A stretch of DNA of 64,000 nt from an uncultured candidate division WWE3 bacterium (GTDB lineage Bacteria > Patescibacteriota > WWE3 > UBA101185 > UBA10185). Below are positions 9,695 through 18,656 of this stretch, in pieces; position 1 is the first letter of the stretch, and every line of letters begins with the position of its first letter. The notes below the pieces were generated by a model, which made no database searches, was not told the origin of the DNA, and saw only the letters and a list, made by a program, of their open reading frames with translations. The stretch lies in the NCBI GenBank assembly GCA_938004185.1, contig CALKWN010000065.1:620001-684000 (forward strand). The letters run 5' to 3'. Made by a program: the position numbers and the translations under genes.

Positions 9695-9774
9695 CAATTA
9701 CATGATAAAGATTAACTCAACATTAAAACAAGGGTTGAATTTTTTGCAAAGTTCGCATATCATACATTCTTGTT

Positions 9775-10251
9775 ATGTTGTTAACACCTCACACACTCGT
9801 AGGATTGGCCGTGGCGTCCGTAGTAAAAGATCCTTATATCGCTTTTCCCGTATCTATAGGAATGCACTACATGGGAGATTTGGTTCCTCACTGGGATTTC
9901 TATTCAAACACAACGGAGAGTCAAAGAGTATCCGGCTGGCGTCCTCTTGCAGTTTCTGCTGAACTAACACTTGGGGTGGCCGTAGGAACTGCATTTGTCC
10001 TGTATGCTCTTTGGCTGGTAAATGACCCCAGCCTGGCATTTAGAATGTTAATATGCGGTATCGGCGGTGTTATTCCCGACCTTCTAAGCGGACTAACCAT
10101 GTACCTGAAAAATCTCAACGGTTTCCTCAAAATAAACAACGAGATACAGGCAAAATTGCAGTTTCAAGCACCGTTACCTTGGGGGATTATTACTCAGCTG
10201 GTTGTTTCGGCTTTCTCCGTCCTAGTGATTTTAAGTTCAACAGCGCGATAA
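9775..10251 (+). CDS. Membrane protein, possible metal-dependent hydrolase (YdjM-like)
   Basis: 158 residues with about four membrane helices. The N-terminus has TPHTLVG and HYMGDLVPHWD, and a later IPDLLSG, a His/Asp pattern like that of membrane-bound metal-dependent hydrolases (DUF457/YdjM and phospholipase C-like folds). Substrate unknown. It overlaps the convergent WecA-like gene by 62 bases. There is no Shine-Dalgarno, so a leaderless transcript is possible. Confidence 0.6.
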   Translation: MLLTPHTLVGLAVASVVKDPYIAFPVSIGMHYMGDLVPHWDFYSNTTESQRVSGWRPLAVSAELTLGVAVGTAFVLYALWLVNDPSLAFRMLICGIGGVIPDLLSGLTMYLKNLNGFLKINNEIQAKLQFQAPLPWGIITQLVVSAFSVLVILSSTAR

Positions 10252-11695
10252 AAAACCCGGCAATACCTATAGCTGTGAGTGACATTTTAACTACGTGTTG
10301 CTCGGGTGATAACAATCCTATTAATCCGAAAACTATTGCTGTAAACCAATAAAATCTCGCTATTTTCGGCACACTCCATCCCCTATCAAGCAACAAGTGA
10401 TGTAAATGCCCTCTATCTCCTGAGAGAGGGTTTCTTTTCTGAATAATTCTTCTAAAGAAGGTTACCAAAGCATCGAGAAAGGGTATTAGTATAAACAACA
10501 CCGAAACAAGTACTTTTGTTTGTACGGCAATGGATAGTGCGGCAATTATCAGCCCTGCAGACAATGCCCCAAATCCCCACATAATTTTTGAAGGGAACCA
10601 CGTATACCTGGTGAACCCGAATGCGGCTCCTGCACTTATTGCAGCCATAAAAGCAACACTTCTATGTACAGGCTCTATTTCGGTAAACCTGAGAGCTAAT
10701 ATGGCCACAAAGACCGAGGATATTCCGATTATTCCCGAGTATTGTCCGTCTATACCGTTGGACCAGGATAGTGCGTTCATTAGCCAAACAACCCAAATCA
10801 TAGTTATGAGAGAAGAGACTATAGAAATGTTTTTTGCTCCGATAGTGATAAATATATTATCCAATTGAACCAATCCATCAAAAGGAACACTTACCGAACT
10901 CACAACAATTCCTGAAGAAATCATGGGCAGTACACAAAGAAAAAGTAGCATCAACCTCAAGAACGGGTTTTCTAAAATTCTAAACTCCGATGTTGGGTGA
11001 GTGTTCTGAAAATCATCCACTATTCCGAGAATTGCCAGCATTAAAACAGACAAATATACTCCCTGAAAATTCCCCGAAAAACCGAGAAAAATTATACTTA
11101 CAAACAAAAATACCATTGCATACACAAAACCCCCTCCCCTCGCGGAAGGTTCCTTCAAAATCATTCCCGGGTGGGTGTGCACGTTCGGATCCGTAATCAA
11201 ACTTTTTCTGTGTGCAAATTCTATAAAAAACGGAAGAACTAAATAAACGATAAAAAACGCTATTAAAAACGGCGGCAACAGAGCTAAAAATTTCGCGGGT
11301 ACAAAAGGAGGAAAAGGCAGCGAGGCAGACTGGATAATATAAAAAACCGAGTAAAAGAGAAATAAATTTATCAATGTTATAAAGTAAGAAATTATTTCAT
11401 CAAAGTATTTCAGGTAAAGACGGTTAAAGTATCTCAACAACCCCGCAACAACGGTAAAAACAACCGCGGTTAGAGGCAGGTAAAAAATAAAGTTTTTGGA
11501 TGATAACTGGTAATCTCCCCACGTTTTACCGAACCAAAAGGGAATTTCGTCATTTATATATTTATATCTTGAGAGGATATAGAGAATCTGCAAAAGCGCC
11601 AAGAAAAAATTAAGAACTACAAACGGCGCAACACTTTTTCTTCTACCTGAAAAGAAACCTTCGAACGTTCTTTTAATTCTTGTTGTAAATTTCAT
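10190..11695 (-). CDS. WecA/MraY-family polyprenyl-phosphate sugar-1-phosphate transferase
   Basis: 501 residues, about eleven or more membrane helices. It shows glycosyltransferase family 4 signatures: LGIVDDFQN (Asp motif), NALSWSNGIDGQ, and a cytoplasmic loop ending RGHLHHLLLDRG with the HxHH-type motif. The family loads a sugar-1-phosphate from UDP-sugar onto undecaprenyl phosphate. The loop is more WecA/TagO-like than MraY-like, so it probably starts a surface glycan. It is longer than usual (~350 residues) because of extra N-terminal helices. Last gene of the trpS-ftsH-tatD-GT2 run. Confidence 0.88.
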   Translation of the reverse strand: MKFTTRIKRTFEGFFSGRRKSVAPFVVLNFFLALLQILYILSRYKYINDEIPFWFGKTWGDYQLSSKNFIFYLPLTAVVFTVVAGLLRYFNRLYLKYFDEIISYFITLINLFLFYSVFYIIQSASLPFPPFVPAKFLALLPPFLIAFFIVYLVLPFFIEFAHRKSLITDPNVHTHPGMILKEPSARGGGFVYAMVFLFVSIIFLGFSGNFQGVYLSVLMLAILGIVDDFQNTHPTSEFRILENPFLRLMLLFLCVLPMISSGIVVSSVSVPFDGLVQLDNIFITIGAKNISIVSSLITMIWVVWLMNALSWSNGIDGQYSGIIGISSVFVAILALRFTEIEPVHRSVAFMAAISAGAAFGFTRYTWFPSKIMWGFGALSAGLIIAALSIAVQTKVLVSVLFILIPFLDALVTFFRRIIQKRNPLSGDRGHLHHLLLDRGWSVPKIARFYWFTAIVFGLIGLLSPEQHVVKMSLTAIGIAGFFIALLNLKSLGRRKPKQPAE

Positions 11696-11716
11696 TTAGA
11701 ACCCTGCTTTTTATTT

Positions 11717-13261
11717 TTACCTTACCTTGGGTGTGTGGTAAAGATCTTTCATTTTATGACCCAGTAACATTTTAGTTTGAGCCTGCACCCATGGAAAAAA
11801 AGAGTAGGTTAAAAGATTAAGCATTATTAACGGCCCCTCCATGAGTACAAAAAATTTTCGAAAAACTGACCATTGTTTGGGCATGGGGGTAACAAGTTTC
11901 ATTCTTAAAACTGTAGCGGGAATTAAAAACACCAAAGTTATTGTTAGTATCCAACTCATAATATCAGGGAGACTGTAAGCAAAATTTGATTGCTTTACAT
12001 ACGGATTTACCAAAGTGACCAAACCGAAACCAAAAGTAATAAGAAAAACGATATTAATTAAAATTACTCTTCTTTCTATATGTTTCCAAACCCACCCGAT
12101 TTTTTTCTCAAACGGAATTCTGGGGTTTTTAATAAACTCCTTCATGGAAAGGGGGAAATCTATCGCTCCCCATCCCCACCTCAACAGCTGCTTATAAAGT
12201 CTTATGTGTGAATCAATATAATTTTTTCCTTCAACAGCGTCGGCAGAATAAGGAATATGGTGAGGAACCCCATCAAAATCCCCGTCCCGCACAAAAAAAG
12301 CGCGCCAATAAAAAATTGTGTCATCAACGCCGAGAGTAACATCCCAGTAATCTGCATCTATAAGTGTCTGCAGAGAAGATGAGTAAGAAGAAAAACTGTC
12401 TTTCAGGGCACCTTTAGATGCACTCCAATCCGACAAACTACCCATAGTTACTGCGTTTGCCTCAATACGCATCATTACGGGAACTCGCCACAAGTTGTTG
12501 TTAAACAAGTGTACAGCGGTTGAGTAGTAGTGATTATTCCTTCTGTCAGTTGATAAAAAGAGATGAGAAAGTCTTGATAAATACTGGGGGTTCAGCACGT
12601 GATCGGCATCTATTGTGCTGAAAACATAGTTTTTAATGTTGGCGTTTTCCTTTTTTAAGATCTCGACCGTATGTTTAGCTCCCCAAGTTCTGTTGGCCGC
12701 CGCTGCTCCTATTGCCTCGCCTTCAATTCCTCTTGGATGGGCGAAGATAAGCAATCTTTCAAGTTTCGAAATTCTGTCCCCGATAATATTCCTGATTATC
12801 TTTTCGGTCTCTTCCGCATACCTTTCTTCGATTGTGTATGTGAGAGTTATTTTTTCTGTACCGAAGGTCTGATTAAAAATGCTCTCAATACTTTCTCTTA
12901 AAACACCCTCGGGCTCATTAACGGCCGGAATCAAAATAAAATGACGGAGATCCTCTTTGCTTTCAGGCAAAGTGTCGGGATCGGGAAGAGCGGAAAAATC
13001 CAGGTTTCTAAATTCCTCTAACCAATCGATTTTTAATTCCTGTTTATATTTTCTGTAGCCAACGTACAAACCGAAGGAATGTTTTGCCGCCAAATAACTC
13101 CAATAAACCGTAAAAAAAGTGAGCATATAAACAATTGCCCTTGGATATAGTATTCCGAGCCAAATGGGGGATATCAGAAGTGTCCAAGTCATTATGCCTA
13201 AAGACATTTCCAACACCCTATGAACAAATTTGTCGTGTTTGTCTACAAAAGAAGCCATCAT
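11717..13261 (-). CDS. Membrane-bound family 2 glycosyltransferase
   Basis: 514 residues. Two N-terminal membrane helices (about 20-62) precede a GT-A domain beginning HFILIPAVNEPEGVLRESIES. The nucleotide-sugar aspartate pair is in STIDADHVLNPQYL, and a GVDDTIFYWR motif serves as the acidic acceptor region. Several helices follow at the C-terminus. It resembles processive GT2 enzymes that build or export polysaccharides, but no QxxRW motif is clear. The start overlaps the tatD stop (ATGA). Confidence 0.82.
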   Translation of the reverse strand: MMASFVDKHDKFVHRVLEMSLGIMTWTLLISPIWLGILYPRAIVYMLTFFTVYWSYLAAKHSFGLYVGYRKYKQELKIDWLEEFRNLDFSALPDPDTLPESKEDLRHFILIPAVNEPEGVLRESIESIFNQTFGTEKITLTYTIEERYAEETEKIIRNIIGDRISKLERLLIFAHPRGIEGEAIGAAAANRTWGAKHTVEILKKENANIKNYVFSTIDADHVLNPQYLSRLSHLFLSTDRRNNHYYSTAVHLFNNNLWRVPVMMRIEANAVTMGSLSDWSASKGALKDSFSSYSSSLQTLIDADYWDVTLGVDDTIFYWRAFFVRDGDFDGVPHHIPYSADAVEGKNYIDSHIRLYKQLLRWGWGAIDFPLSMKEFIKNPRIPFEKKIGWVWKHIERRVILINIVFLITFGFGLVTLVNPYVKQSNFAYSLPDIMSWILTITLVFLIPATVLRMKLVTPMPKQWSVFRKFFVLMEGPLIMLNLLTYSFFPWVQAQTKMLLGHKMKDLYHTPKVR

Positions 13262-14058
13262 AGGTTAATGTTAAACAGTCTGCAGGCATTTGAGGTTGAA
13301 AGGGAGGCTACAATATCGTAGGGTTTTTCCTTTACCTGTGAGACTTTTTCAGCAACAATTTTAACATATTTGGGGTAGTTTAACTCTCCCCTATGCCCTT
13401 GCGGAGGAAGCCAAGGTGAGTCAGTTTCAACTAAAAACATGTCGTCGGGGACCTTAGCTACTACTTCTCTAAGATCATGTCTTGAGGGGTAAGTTATCAT
13501 TCCGGAAAACGAGATGTAAGTTCCAAGACTCAAAAACTTTTTTGCGATTTCGTAACTTGAAGAAAAACAATGAGCAATAGTTTTCAAACCCCTGCTTTTA
13601 TACTTGGATAAAATATCAAGAACAATTTCATCTCCGTTGCGATTATGTATCATAACCGGAATGTTTTTTTTAAGCGCGAGCTCTATCTGGTATTCGAAAA
13701 GTTTTTTCTGCTCATTTACTTCTCTCAAAGGATAATCTTCAGCTTTTGAAGGATCGGCAGGAATATCTATCCCACACTCACCTATTCCTACTATCTTAGG
13801 ATTGTTATCAATTATTTTTTCCAATTCATTGCAAAGGTCGGCCGGGTTTTTTCCTAAATCGCTGTGAGGATAAATACCGACAGTACTGTATACACTTTTT
13901 ATTTTCCGGGAAATTTCGGAAGAATCAAAACTGTCCTGTAAAGATGTTGAAACATTTATGAAACCTACAACTCCGTCTTTTTCGCTGTCCTCAACAATTT
14001 CCGAAGGGGTTTTTCCATAGCGTGTATCTTTTAAGTGGCAATGAGAATCTACGAGCAT
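13258..14058 (-). CDS. tatD: TatD family metal-dependent hydrolase
   Basis: 266-residue TIM-barrel nuclease-type hydrolase. The metal ligands are visible: DSHCHL at the N-terminus, GECGID near residue 95, MIHNRNG, AHCFSS, and ETDSPWLPP near the C-terminus. TatD proteins are magnesium-dependent 3'-5' DNases linked to DNA repair and turnover. Two bases from ftsH and overlapping GT2, so it is co-transcribed with both. Confidence 0.93.
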   Translation of the reverse strand: MLVDSHCHLKDTRYGKTPSEIVEDSEKDGVVGFINVSTSLQDSFDSSEISRKIKSVYSTVGIYPHSDLGKNPADLCNELEKIIDNNPKIVGIGECGIDIPADPSKAEDYPLREVNEQKKLFEYQIELALKKNIPVMIHNRNGDEIVLDILSKYKSRGLKTIAHCFSSSYEIAKKFLSLGTYISFSGMITYPSRHDLREVVAKVPDDMFLVETDSPWLPPQGHRGELNYPKYVKIVAEKVSQVKEKPYDIVASLSTSNACRLFNINL

Positions 14059-14060
14059 GT

Positions 14061-15917
14061 CTACACAATAATAGCTCTGAACTCGTCTCCGTCCAAAGTT
14101 TCTTTCTCAAGTAATTTTTCGGCAACTTTGTCCAGCTTTTCCCTGTGTTCTTCAATTATTTTTTTAGCCGTTGTAAAGGCTTCATGAACTATTTTTTCTA
14201 CTGCGGCGTCAATTTTTGCCGCCATTTCCTCACTTACCTTGTTTCCTTCTTCTATGCCGCGGGCAAGCCAAAACTGACCTCCGCCCAAATCGTATGAAAC
14301 CGGTCCTAAAGGACTCATTCCCCACTCGGCAACCATTTTTCTTGCTATTCCGGTGGCTTTGTTTATGTCATCAGCAGCACCTATGGTCAGTTCGTTAAAT
14401 ACAGCTTCTTCAGCTGCCCTTCCGCCAAGCATGGTGGATATTATCGATAACAATCTTGTTTTTGTTTCGTTATATCTATCGCGTTCGGGAGGAAAACTGG
14501 TGTGTCCCAGCGAACTCCCGCGCGCAACAATGGAAACTCTGTAAACCGGATCCATATCTTTTACAAAAGTAGAAACTAAAGCGTGACCGGCTTCGTGATA
14601 CGCAGTCATTTTTCTTTCTTCTTCCGTTTGTAAAGTTTTTCGCTCGGAGCCTAGTGTTACTTTCAAAGCAGCCTCCTCAATATCAGATTGCTGTATTTTA
14701 GTCTTGTTGGATCTTGCAGCTAAAATTGCAGCTTCGTTCATCATGTTTTCAATGTCTGCGCCGCTGAAACCCACGGTCTTTTTTGCTATGTGATCAATTT
14801 TCACATCCTCCTCAACCGGCTTATCTTTCATATGAAGTTTAATTATGGCTTCCCTGTCTTTTAAGTCGGGTAAAACAACAGTTATGCGCCTGTCAAATCT
14901 TCCGGGTCTTATCAGGGCCGGATCGAGCATGTCGGGTCGGTTTGTTGCAGCTAAAACAATAACGTCGGTACGGGTGTCAAAACCGTCCATTTCAATAAGT
15001 ATTTGGTTTAAAGTTTGTTCTCTTTCATCATGACCTCCGCCGATTCCCATTCCGCGCTGTCTTCCTATAGCATCTATTTCGTCTATAAATATAAGGCTGG
15101 GCTGATTAGTTCGCGCCATGTTAAAAAGGTCGCGTACTCGCGAGGATCCTACACCAACGAGCATTTCCATAAACTCACTTCCGGCTACCGAATAGAACGG
15201 AACATTCGCCTCACCTGCAATTGCCCTTGCCAATAATGTTTTTCCTACACCCGACGGACCTACCAATAAAATTCCTTTAGGAATTCGCGCCCCAAGTTTG
15301 CGGTACTTTTCAGGATTCTTAAGGAAATCAACAATTTCCATCATTTCGGTTTTTGCTTCCTGATTACCAGCTACATTTTCGAAAGTAATCTGAGTTTTAC
15401 CTTTTTGAAAAAGTCTTGCTCTGCTCTTGCCGAACGAAGCAATATCGCTGTTAGCGGTTTTCATTTGTCTGAATATGAAATACAAAATTAAAAGAGGGAA
15501 TCCGAACATTAACAAAGGTGTTATTATCTGTTCAAACGTTATTCTGTGCTCAATTTTTATATCGCCCGCAACTTTTGTTCTATCTACGTTGTTATTAAAC
15601 AATATCTGATCAAAACTTATGGAACTTTCTTTTTCAGCAGCTAATTTTGTACCGTCCTTCAACAAAACTTCTATCTTGTCTCCGGCAACTACAACATCCT
15701 GAACTTTTTCTTCATTAATAAGTCTGACCAATTCGTTTACACCGACATTTTCAGGTTTTGGGGTAAGACTGCCGGCGCCGCCGAAAATCATAAAAAACAA
15801 AAAAAGCAAAAAAACGTAGAAAAACACATTACTCCACGGACTTTTAGGCGTGGAACTGCCCATAAAAGGGAAAGGAATATTTTGTTTTTTCTTGCTCTTA
15901 CCGTTCTTATTCGCCAT
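14061..15917 (-). CDS. ftsH: FtsH ATP-dependent zinc metalloprotease
   Basis: Membrane-anchored AAA+ protease that degrades misfolded membrane and regulatory proteins. 618 residues: membrane helices at about 28-48 and 129-150, Walker A GPSGVGKT (220-227), Walker [12 protein letters not shown] region [19 protein letters not shown], and zinc site HEAGH (441-445). Lies between trpS and tatD in a minus-strand run with gaps of 19 and 2 bases. Confidence 0.97.
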   Translation of the reverse strand: MANKNGKSKKKQNIPFPFMGSSTPKSPWSNVFFYVFLLFLFFMIFGGAGSLTPKPENVGVNELVRLINEEKVQDVVVAGDKIEVLLKDGTKLAAEKESSISFDQILFNNNVDRTKVAGDIKIEHRITFEQIITPLLMFGFPLLILYFIFRQMKTANSDIASFGKSRARLFQKGKTQITFENVAGNQEAKTEMMEIVDFLKNPEKYRKLGARIPKGILLVGPSGVGKTLLARAIAGEANVPFYSVAGSEFMEMLVGVGSSRVRDLFNMARTNQPSLIFIDEIDAIGRQRGMGIGGGHDEREQTLNQILIEMDGFDTRTDVIVLAATNRPDMLDPALIRPGRFDRRITVVLPDLKDREAIIKLHMKDKPVEEDVKIDHIAKKTVGFSGADIENMMNEAAILAARSNKTKIQQSDIEEAALKVTLGSERKTLQTEEERKMTAYHEAGHALVSTFVKDMDPVYRVSIVARGSSLGHTSFPPERDRYNETKTRLLSIISTMLGGRAAEEAVFNELTIGAADDINKATGIARKMVAEWGMSPLGPVSYDLGGGQFWLARGIEEGNKVSEEMAAKIDAAVEKIVHEAFTTAKKIIEEHREKLDKVAEKLLEKETLDGDEFRAIIV

Positions 15918-15936
15918 AAGCGTGTGAATTATAACA

Positions 15937-16938
15937 TTAAAGCAGGGGAAGTTTCATTTTTTCCCTGACCTCATCCAGGGTCTTTGCTGCCTCTTTTCTA
16001 ACCTTCTTGGAACCTTCGGAAATAATCTGCATAACAGCATCGGTGTCCTTTTCATATTGCGATCTTCTCTCTCTTATAGGCTCTAAAAACTTCTCCAAAG
16101 CTACTATCAGCTTTTCTTTTACTTCCACATCCCCGACCTTACCTGAAACATACCTTTTCTTAAGATCATCAATCTCATCTTTATCCTTGTTAAAAACATC
16201 GTGGTAGACAAAAACCGGATTTCCGTCAACCTTGCCCGGATCTGAAGGATGGAGTCTATTCGGGTCGGTATACATTTTCATTACTTTTTGTTTAACTTCG
16301 TCTTTAGTGTCACTCAAGAAAATTACATTTCCCAAGCTTTTAGTCATTTTCGTGTTACCGTCAGTTCCTACCAGTCTTGCGACTCTACCTATTAAAGCTT
16401 CGGGGATCTTAAATACTTCGCCGTAGGTGCTGTTGAATTTGTGGGCAACTTCTCTAGTAAGTTCAACATGCGGGTTTTGATCTTCTCCGACCGGCACTAA
16501 ATCGGCCTTCAGACTCAAAATATCCGAGGCCATCATTAGAGGAAAGTTTAAAAAACCTAACGAATAACTGTCCCCCAATTCTTTTTCTCTTATTTCATCT
16601 TTTATTGTCGGGTTTCTTAGAGCTCTGGAAAAAGGAACGAGCATTGAAAGCAAAAGCGCAATTTCATAAATTTCAGGTATAGTCGATTCGGCAAAAAAAG
16701 TAACTTTCTCGGGGTCGAGTCCGACAGCTAAATTATCCATTGCCACCTGCATTATTGAATCTGAAACTATATCGGGCTCTCCAACATATTTGGGGTAGGC
16801 AAGGGCGTGGGCGTCAGCCAAAATTATAAAAGTATCATAGGAATCCTGAAGTTTCACTCTATTTTCAAGTGACCCTACATAGTGGCCCAGATGAAGGCGG
16901 CCGGTTGTATTATCCCCGGTTAAAATTCGTTTTTTCAT
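15937..16938 (-). CDS. trpS: Tryptophanyl-tRNA synthetase
   Basis: Class I synthetase charging tRNA-Trp. 333 residues, the normal length. The HIGH motif is HLGH (16-19) after TGDNTTGRL, and the KMSKS motif is KMTKS at about 197. First gene of a five-gene minus-strand run (trpS, ftsH, tatD, GT2, WecA-like). No clear Shine-Dalgarno precedes the ATG. Confidence 0.96.
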   Translation of the reverse strand: MKKRILTGDNTTGRLHLGHYVGSLENRVKLQDSYDTFIILADAHALAYPKYVGEPDIVSDSIMQVAMDNLAVGLDPEKVTFFAESTIPEIYEIALLLSMLVPFSRALRNPTIKDEIREKELGDSYSLGFLNFPLMMASDILSLKADLVPVGEDQNPHVELTREVAHKFNSTYGEVFKIPEALIGRVARLVGTDGNTKMTKSLGNVIFLSDTKDEVKQKVMKMYTDPNRLHPSDPGKVDGNPVFVYHDVFNKDKDEIDDLKKRYVSGKVGDVEVKEKLIVALEKFLEPIRERRSQYEKDTDAVMQIISEGSKKVRKEAAKTLDEVREKMKLPLL

Positions 16939-17033
16939 AAAAAATTAATGTATAAAACTAAGAGTTACTAGGATTAATTTAGCACAAAAATATTATCTTT
17001 TCTTCAATTAAAGGGAAAAGTCGCCGAAATTTA

Positions 17034-17110
17034 TGGTGCCAACACCAGGGATCGAACCTGGGACCTGTCGCTTATGAAACGACCGCTCTTACCGACTGAG
17101 CTATGTTGGC
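17034..17110 (-). tRNA. tRNA-Met (CAT), elongator type
   Basis: 77 nt with acceptor GCCAACA/TGTTGGC, anticodon loop TTCATAA and encoded CCA. G1-C72 is paired, which excludes an initiator. A lysidine-type tRNA-Ile2 also has CAT; elongator Met is preferred because a separate tRNA-Ile(TAT) exists at 19900. Confidence 0.9.
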
Positions 17111-17160
17111 ACGCTTCCGTAAAAGGATTATACAGTCGAATAAAAATCTCGGAAATATTT

Positions 17161-17234
17161 TGGTTGCGGGGCCTGGACTCGAACCAGGACCCCCGGATTA
17201 TGAGCCCGGTGAGGTGCCATTCCTCCACCCCGCG
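17161..17234 (-). tRNA. Initiator tRNA-fMet (CAT)
   Basis: 74 nt starting CGCGGGG and ending CCCCGCA-ACCA, giving the unpaired C1-A72 of initiators. Anticodon loop CTCATAA. The GGG side of the anticodon stem is present; its partner is TCC, so the top pair is G-U. CCA is encoded. Confidence 0.93.
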
Positions 17235-17273
17235 TTAGTACGGTTAAAAATCTAACAGATTAGGCCGACAATG

Positions 17274-17645
17274 TCAAAAAAACAGCCTGTACCAAAGATA
17301 CCAGCTGGGGTCACTTTTGTCTTCAGCCGGTTCATTAACTTTTTCGTCTGCGGCTGACTCGACCTCGCCTCCCTCAATAACATACACTTTTTCACCCGGT
17401 TTTATCATGTTTAAGCTGTTGCGAGCGCTTTCTTCCACATATTCCGACGTCTTTTTATACTCTATTCTCTTCAAAATCTCATCCCTCTCCAAAAGGAGGG
17501 CCTGTTCCTTTTCTTTAGCCTCTTCGAGCCTCCTCTTACTTCCTAAAACGTCGATTGTTGATTTTATAATATTAGCGGATGTAATAACCAGAATAATTGA
17601 TAAAAACACCCTTCCCCGGTTGCCTTTTCTAAACATTAAAAACAT
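17274..17645 (-). CDS. FtsB/DivIC-like cell division protein
   Basis: About 123 residues: an N-terminal membrane helix (about 13-30), then a coiled coil (LGSKRRLEEAKEKEQALLLERDEIL), then ESARNSLNMIKPGEKVYVI, the usual FtsB/DivIC signature. An acidic linker leads to a C-terminal SWYLWYRLFF. FtsB-type proteins bridge early and late divisome parts at the septum. The open frame begins nine codons earlier; I take the second Met because the first would give an unusual polar extension. Alternative start ATG is at 17636. Confidence 0.8.
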   Translation of the reverse strand: MFLMFRKGNRGRVFLSIILVITSANIIKSTIDVLGSKRRLEEAKEKEQALLLERDEILKRIEYKKTSEYVEESARNSLNMIKPGEKVYVIEGGEVESAADEKVNEPAEDKSDPSWYLWYRLFF

Positions 17646-17658
17646 GGTAGTTAAATAA

Positions 17659-17687
17659 TTGACACTTGGCAAGGCAGGTGTTACTAT
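17659..17687 (+). promoter_or_regulatory. Putative promoter of the tyrosine recombinase
   Basis: TTGACA (17659-17664), 17 bases, TACTAT (17682-17687). Predicted start is near 17694, about 70 bases before the recombinase ATG. Confidence 0.6.
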
Positions 17688-17766
17688 ACCCCATAGGATT
17701 TTACCTATTGAGGTTTTATTATTTGGTTAAAAAATTCCTCGATACACTGCTTAAATAAAACAAACT

Positions 17767-18642
17767 ATGTTAAATCTTGAAATTGCGCATAAAAACTTTA
17801 TAGAAAAATTAAGAAACGAGGGCAAGTCCGAAGCTACTGTTGTGGCTTATAGTAAGGACGTTGATCAACTATTAAATCACTTAACCGGAGTTGGTGTTAA
17901 CCTGGTTAATGAGATTACACTTTCGCACCTGGAGGCTTTCATGAAGAAGCTCGAAGACGCGGACTATACAATGAAATCCGTTTCCAGAAAAACCAATGCT
18001 ACGAGAACTTTCATGAAGTATCTTCACTCCGAAGGTCATATTACCGATAATGTTTCTCTTGGATTAAAACATCCCAAACTTGAAAGTAAGGCTCCCAGAA
18101 TTCTAACTAAAATGGAATACAGAGCTTTAAGAGATGCGACAAGAAACGATCCAAGAACATACGCAATGATAGAGGTTTTGCTTCAAACAGGAGTGACAAT
18201 TTCGGAACTTGCTGAAATAAAAACCGAGCACCTCACTATTTCGGGAACTACCGGAACTCTTTTTGTACCTAAAAAGAACAACAAAGAGGCTAGAACAATA
18301 CCCCTAAACAAATCCGTCATCGAAGCTATAAACAGATACATGAACGAAGAAAGATCTATTGTTAAAAGCTCAGGATATTTATTCGTAACCAAAACCGGAA
18401 ATCCCCTGTTAATAAGAAATATAAGGTCTACTATAGATAGATATTTCAAGGTCGCCGGTGTAGAAAAAGCAAAAGTTAACGATTTAAGACACACTTTTGT
18501 CGCGCACCACCTTGCTAACGGAGTAAGCATAATCTATCTTTCTAAGATTGCAGGACATAAAAGAATTTCAACTACCGAAAGATATCTTCAGTACATCGAT
18601 AGAGTCGGCGAACAGGAAAAAACTGAACTGGGTATTCTTTAA
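17767..18642 (+). CDS. Tyrosine recombinase-like protein with altered active site
   Basis: 291 residues with an N-terminal SAM-like core-binding domain (1-95) and a C-terminal catalytic fold. The nucleophile is Y273 (STTERYLQY), with GHKRIS before it, and Arg II/His II are present as LRH (240-242). The first catalytic arginine, expected in TGxRISEL, is Thr144 (TGVTISEL), and the HxxR histidine is Asn238. It could be a chromosome-dimer resolvase (XerC/D role) with a divergent site or a DNA-binding protein that has lost catalysis. No mobile genes flank it, which favours a Xer-type housekeeping role. Confidence 0.8.
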   Translation: MLNLEIAHKNFIEKLRNEGKSEATVVAYSKDVDQLLNHLTGVGVNLVNEITLSHLEAFMKKLEDADYTMKSVSRKTNATRTFMKYLHSEGHITDNVSLGLKHPKLESKAPRILTKMEYRALRDATRNDPRTYAMIEVLLQTGVTISELAEIKTEHLTISGTTGTLFVPKKNNKEARTIPLNKSVIEAINRYMNEERSIVKSSGYLFVTKTGNPLLIRNIRSTIDRYFKVAGVEKAKVNDLRHTFVAHHLANGVSIIYLSKIAGHKRISTTERYLQYIDRVGEQEKTELGIL

Positions 18643-18656
18643 GTTGTTATAATCTG

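Noticed and set aside
17031..17228. 65-codon ORF on the minus strand across two tRNA genes
   Set aside because: It is the reverse-strand reading of tRNA-Met and tRNA-fMet; no Shine-Dalgarno or family features.
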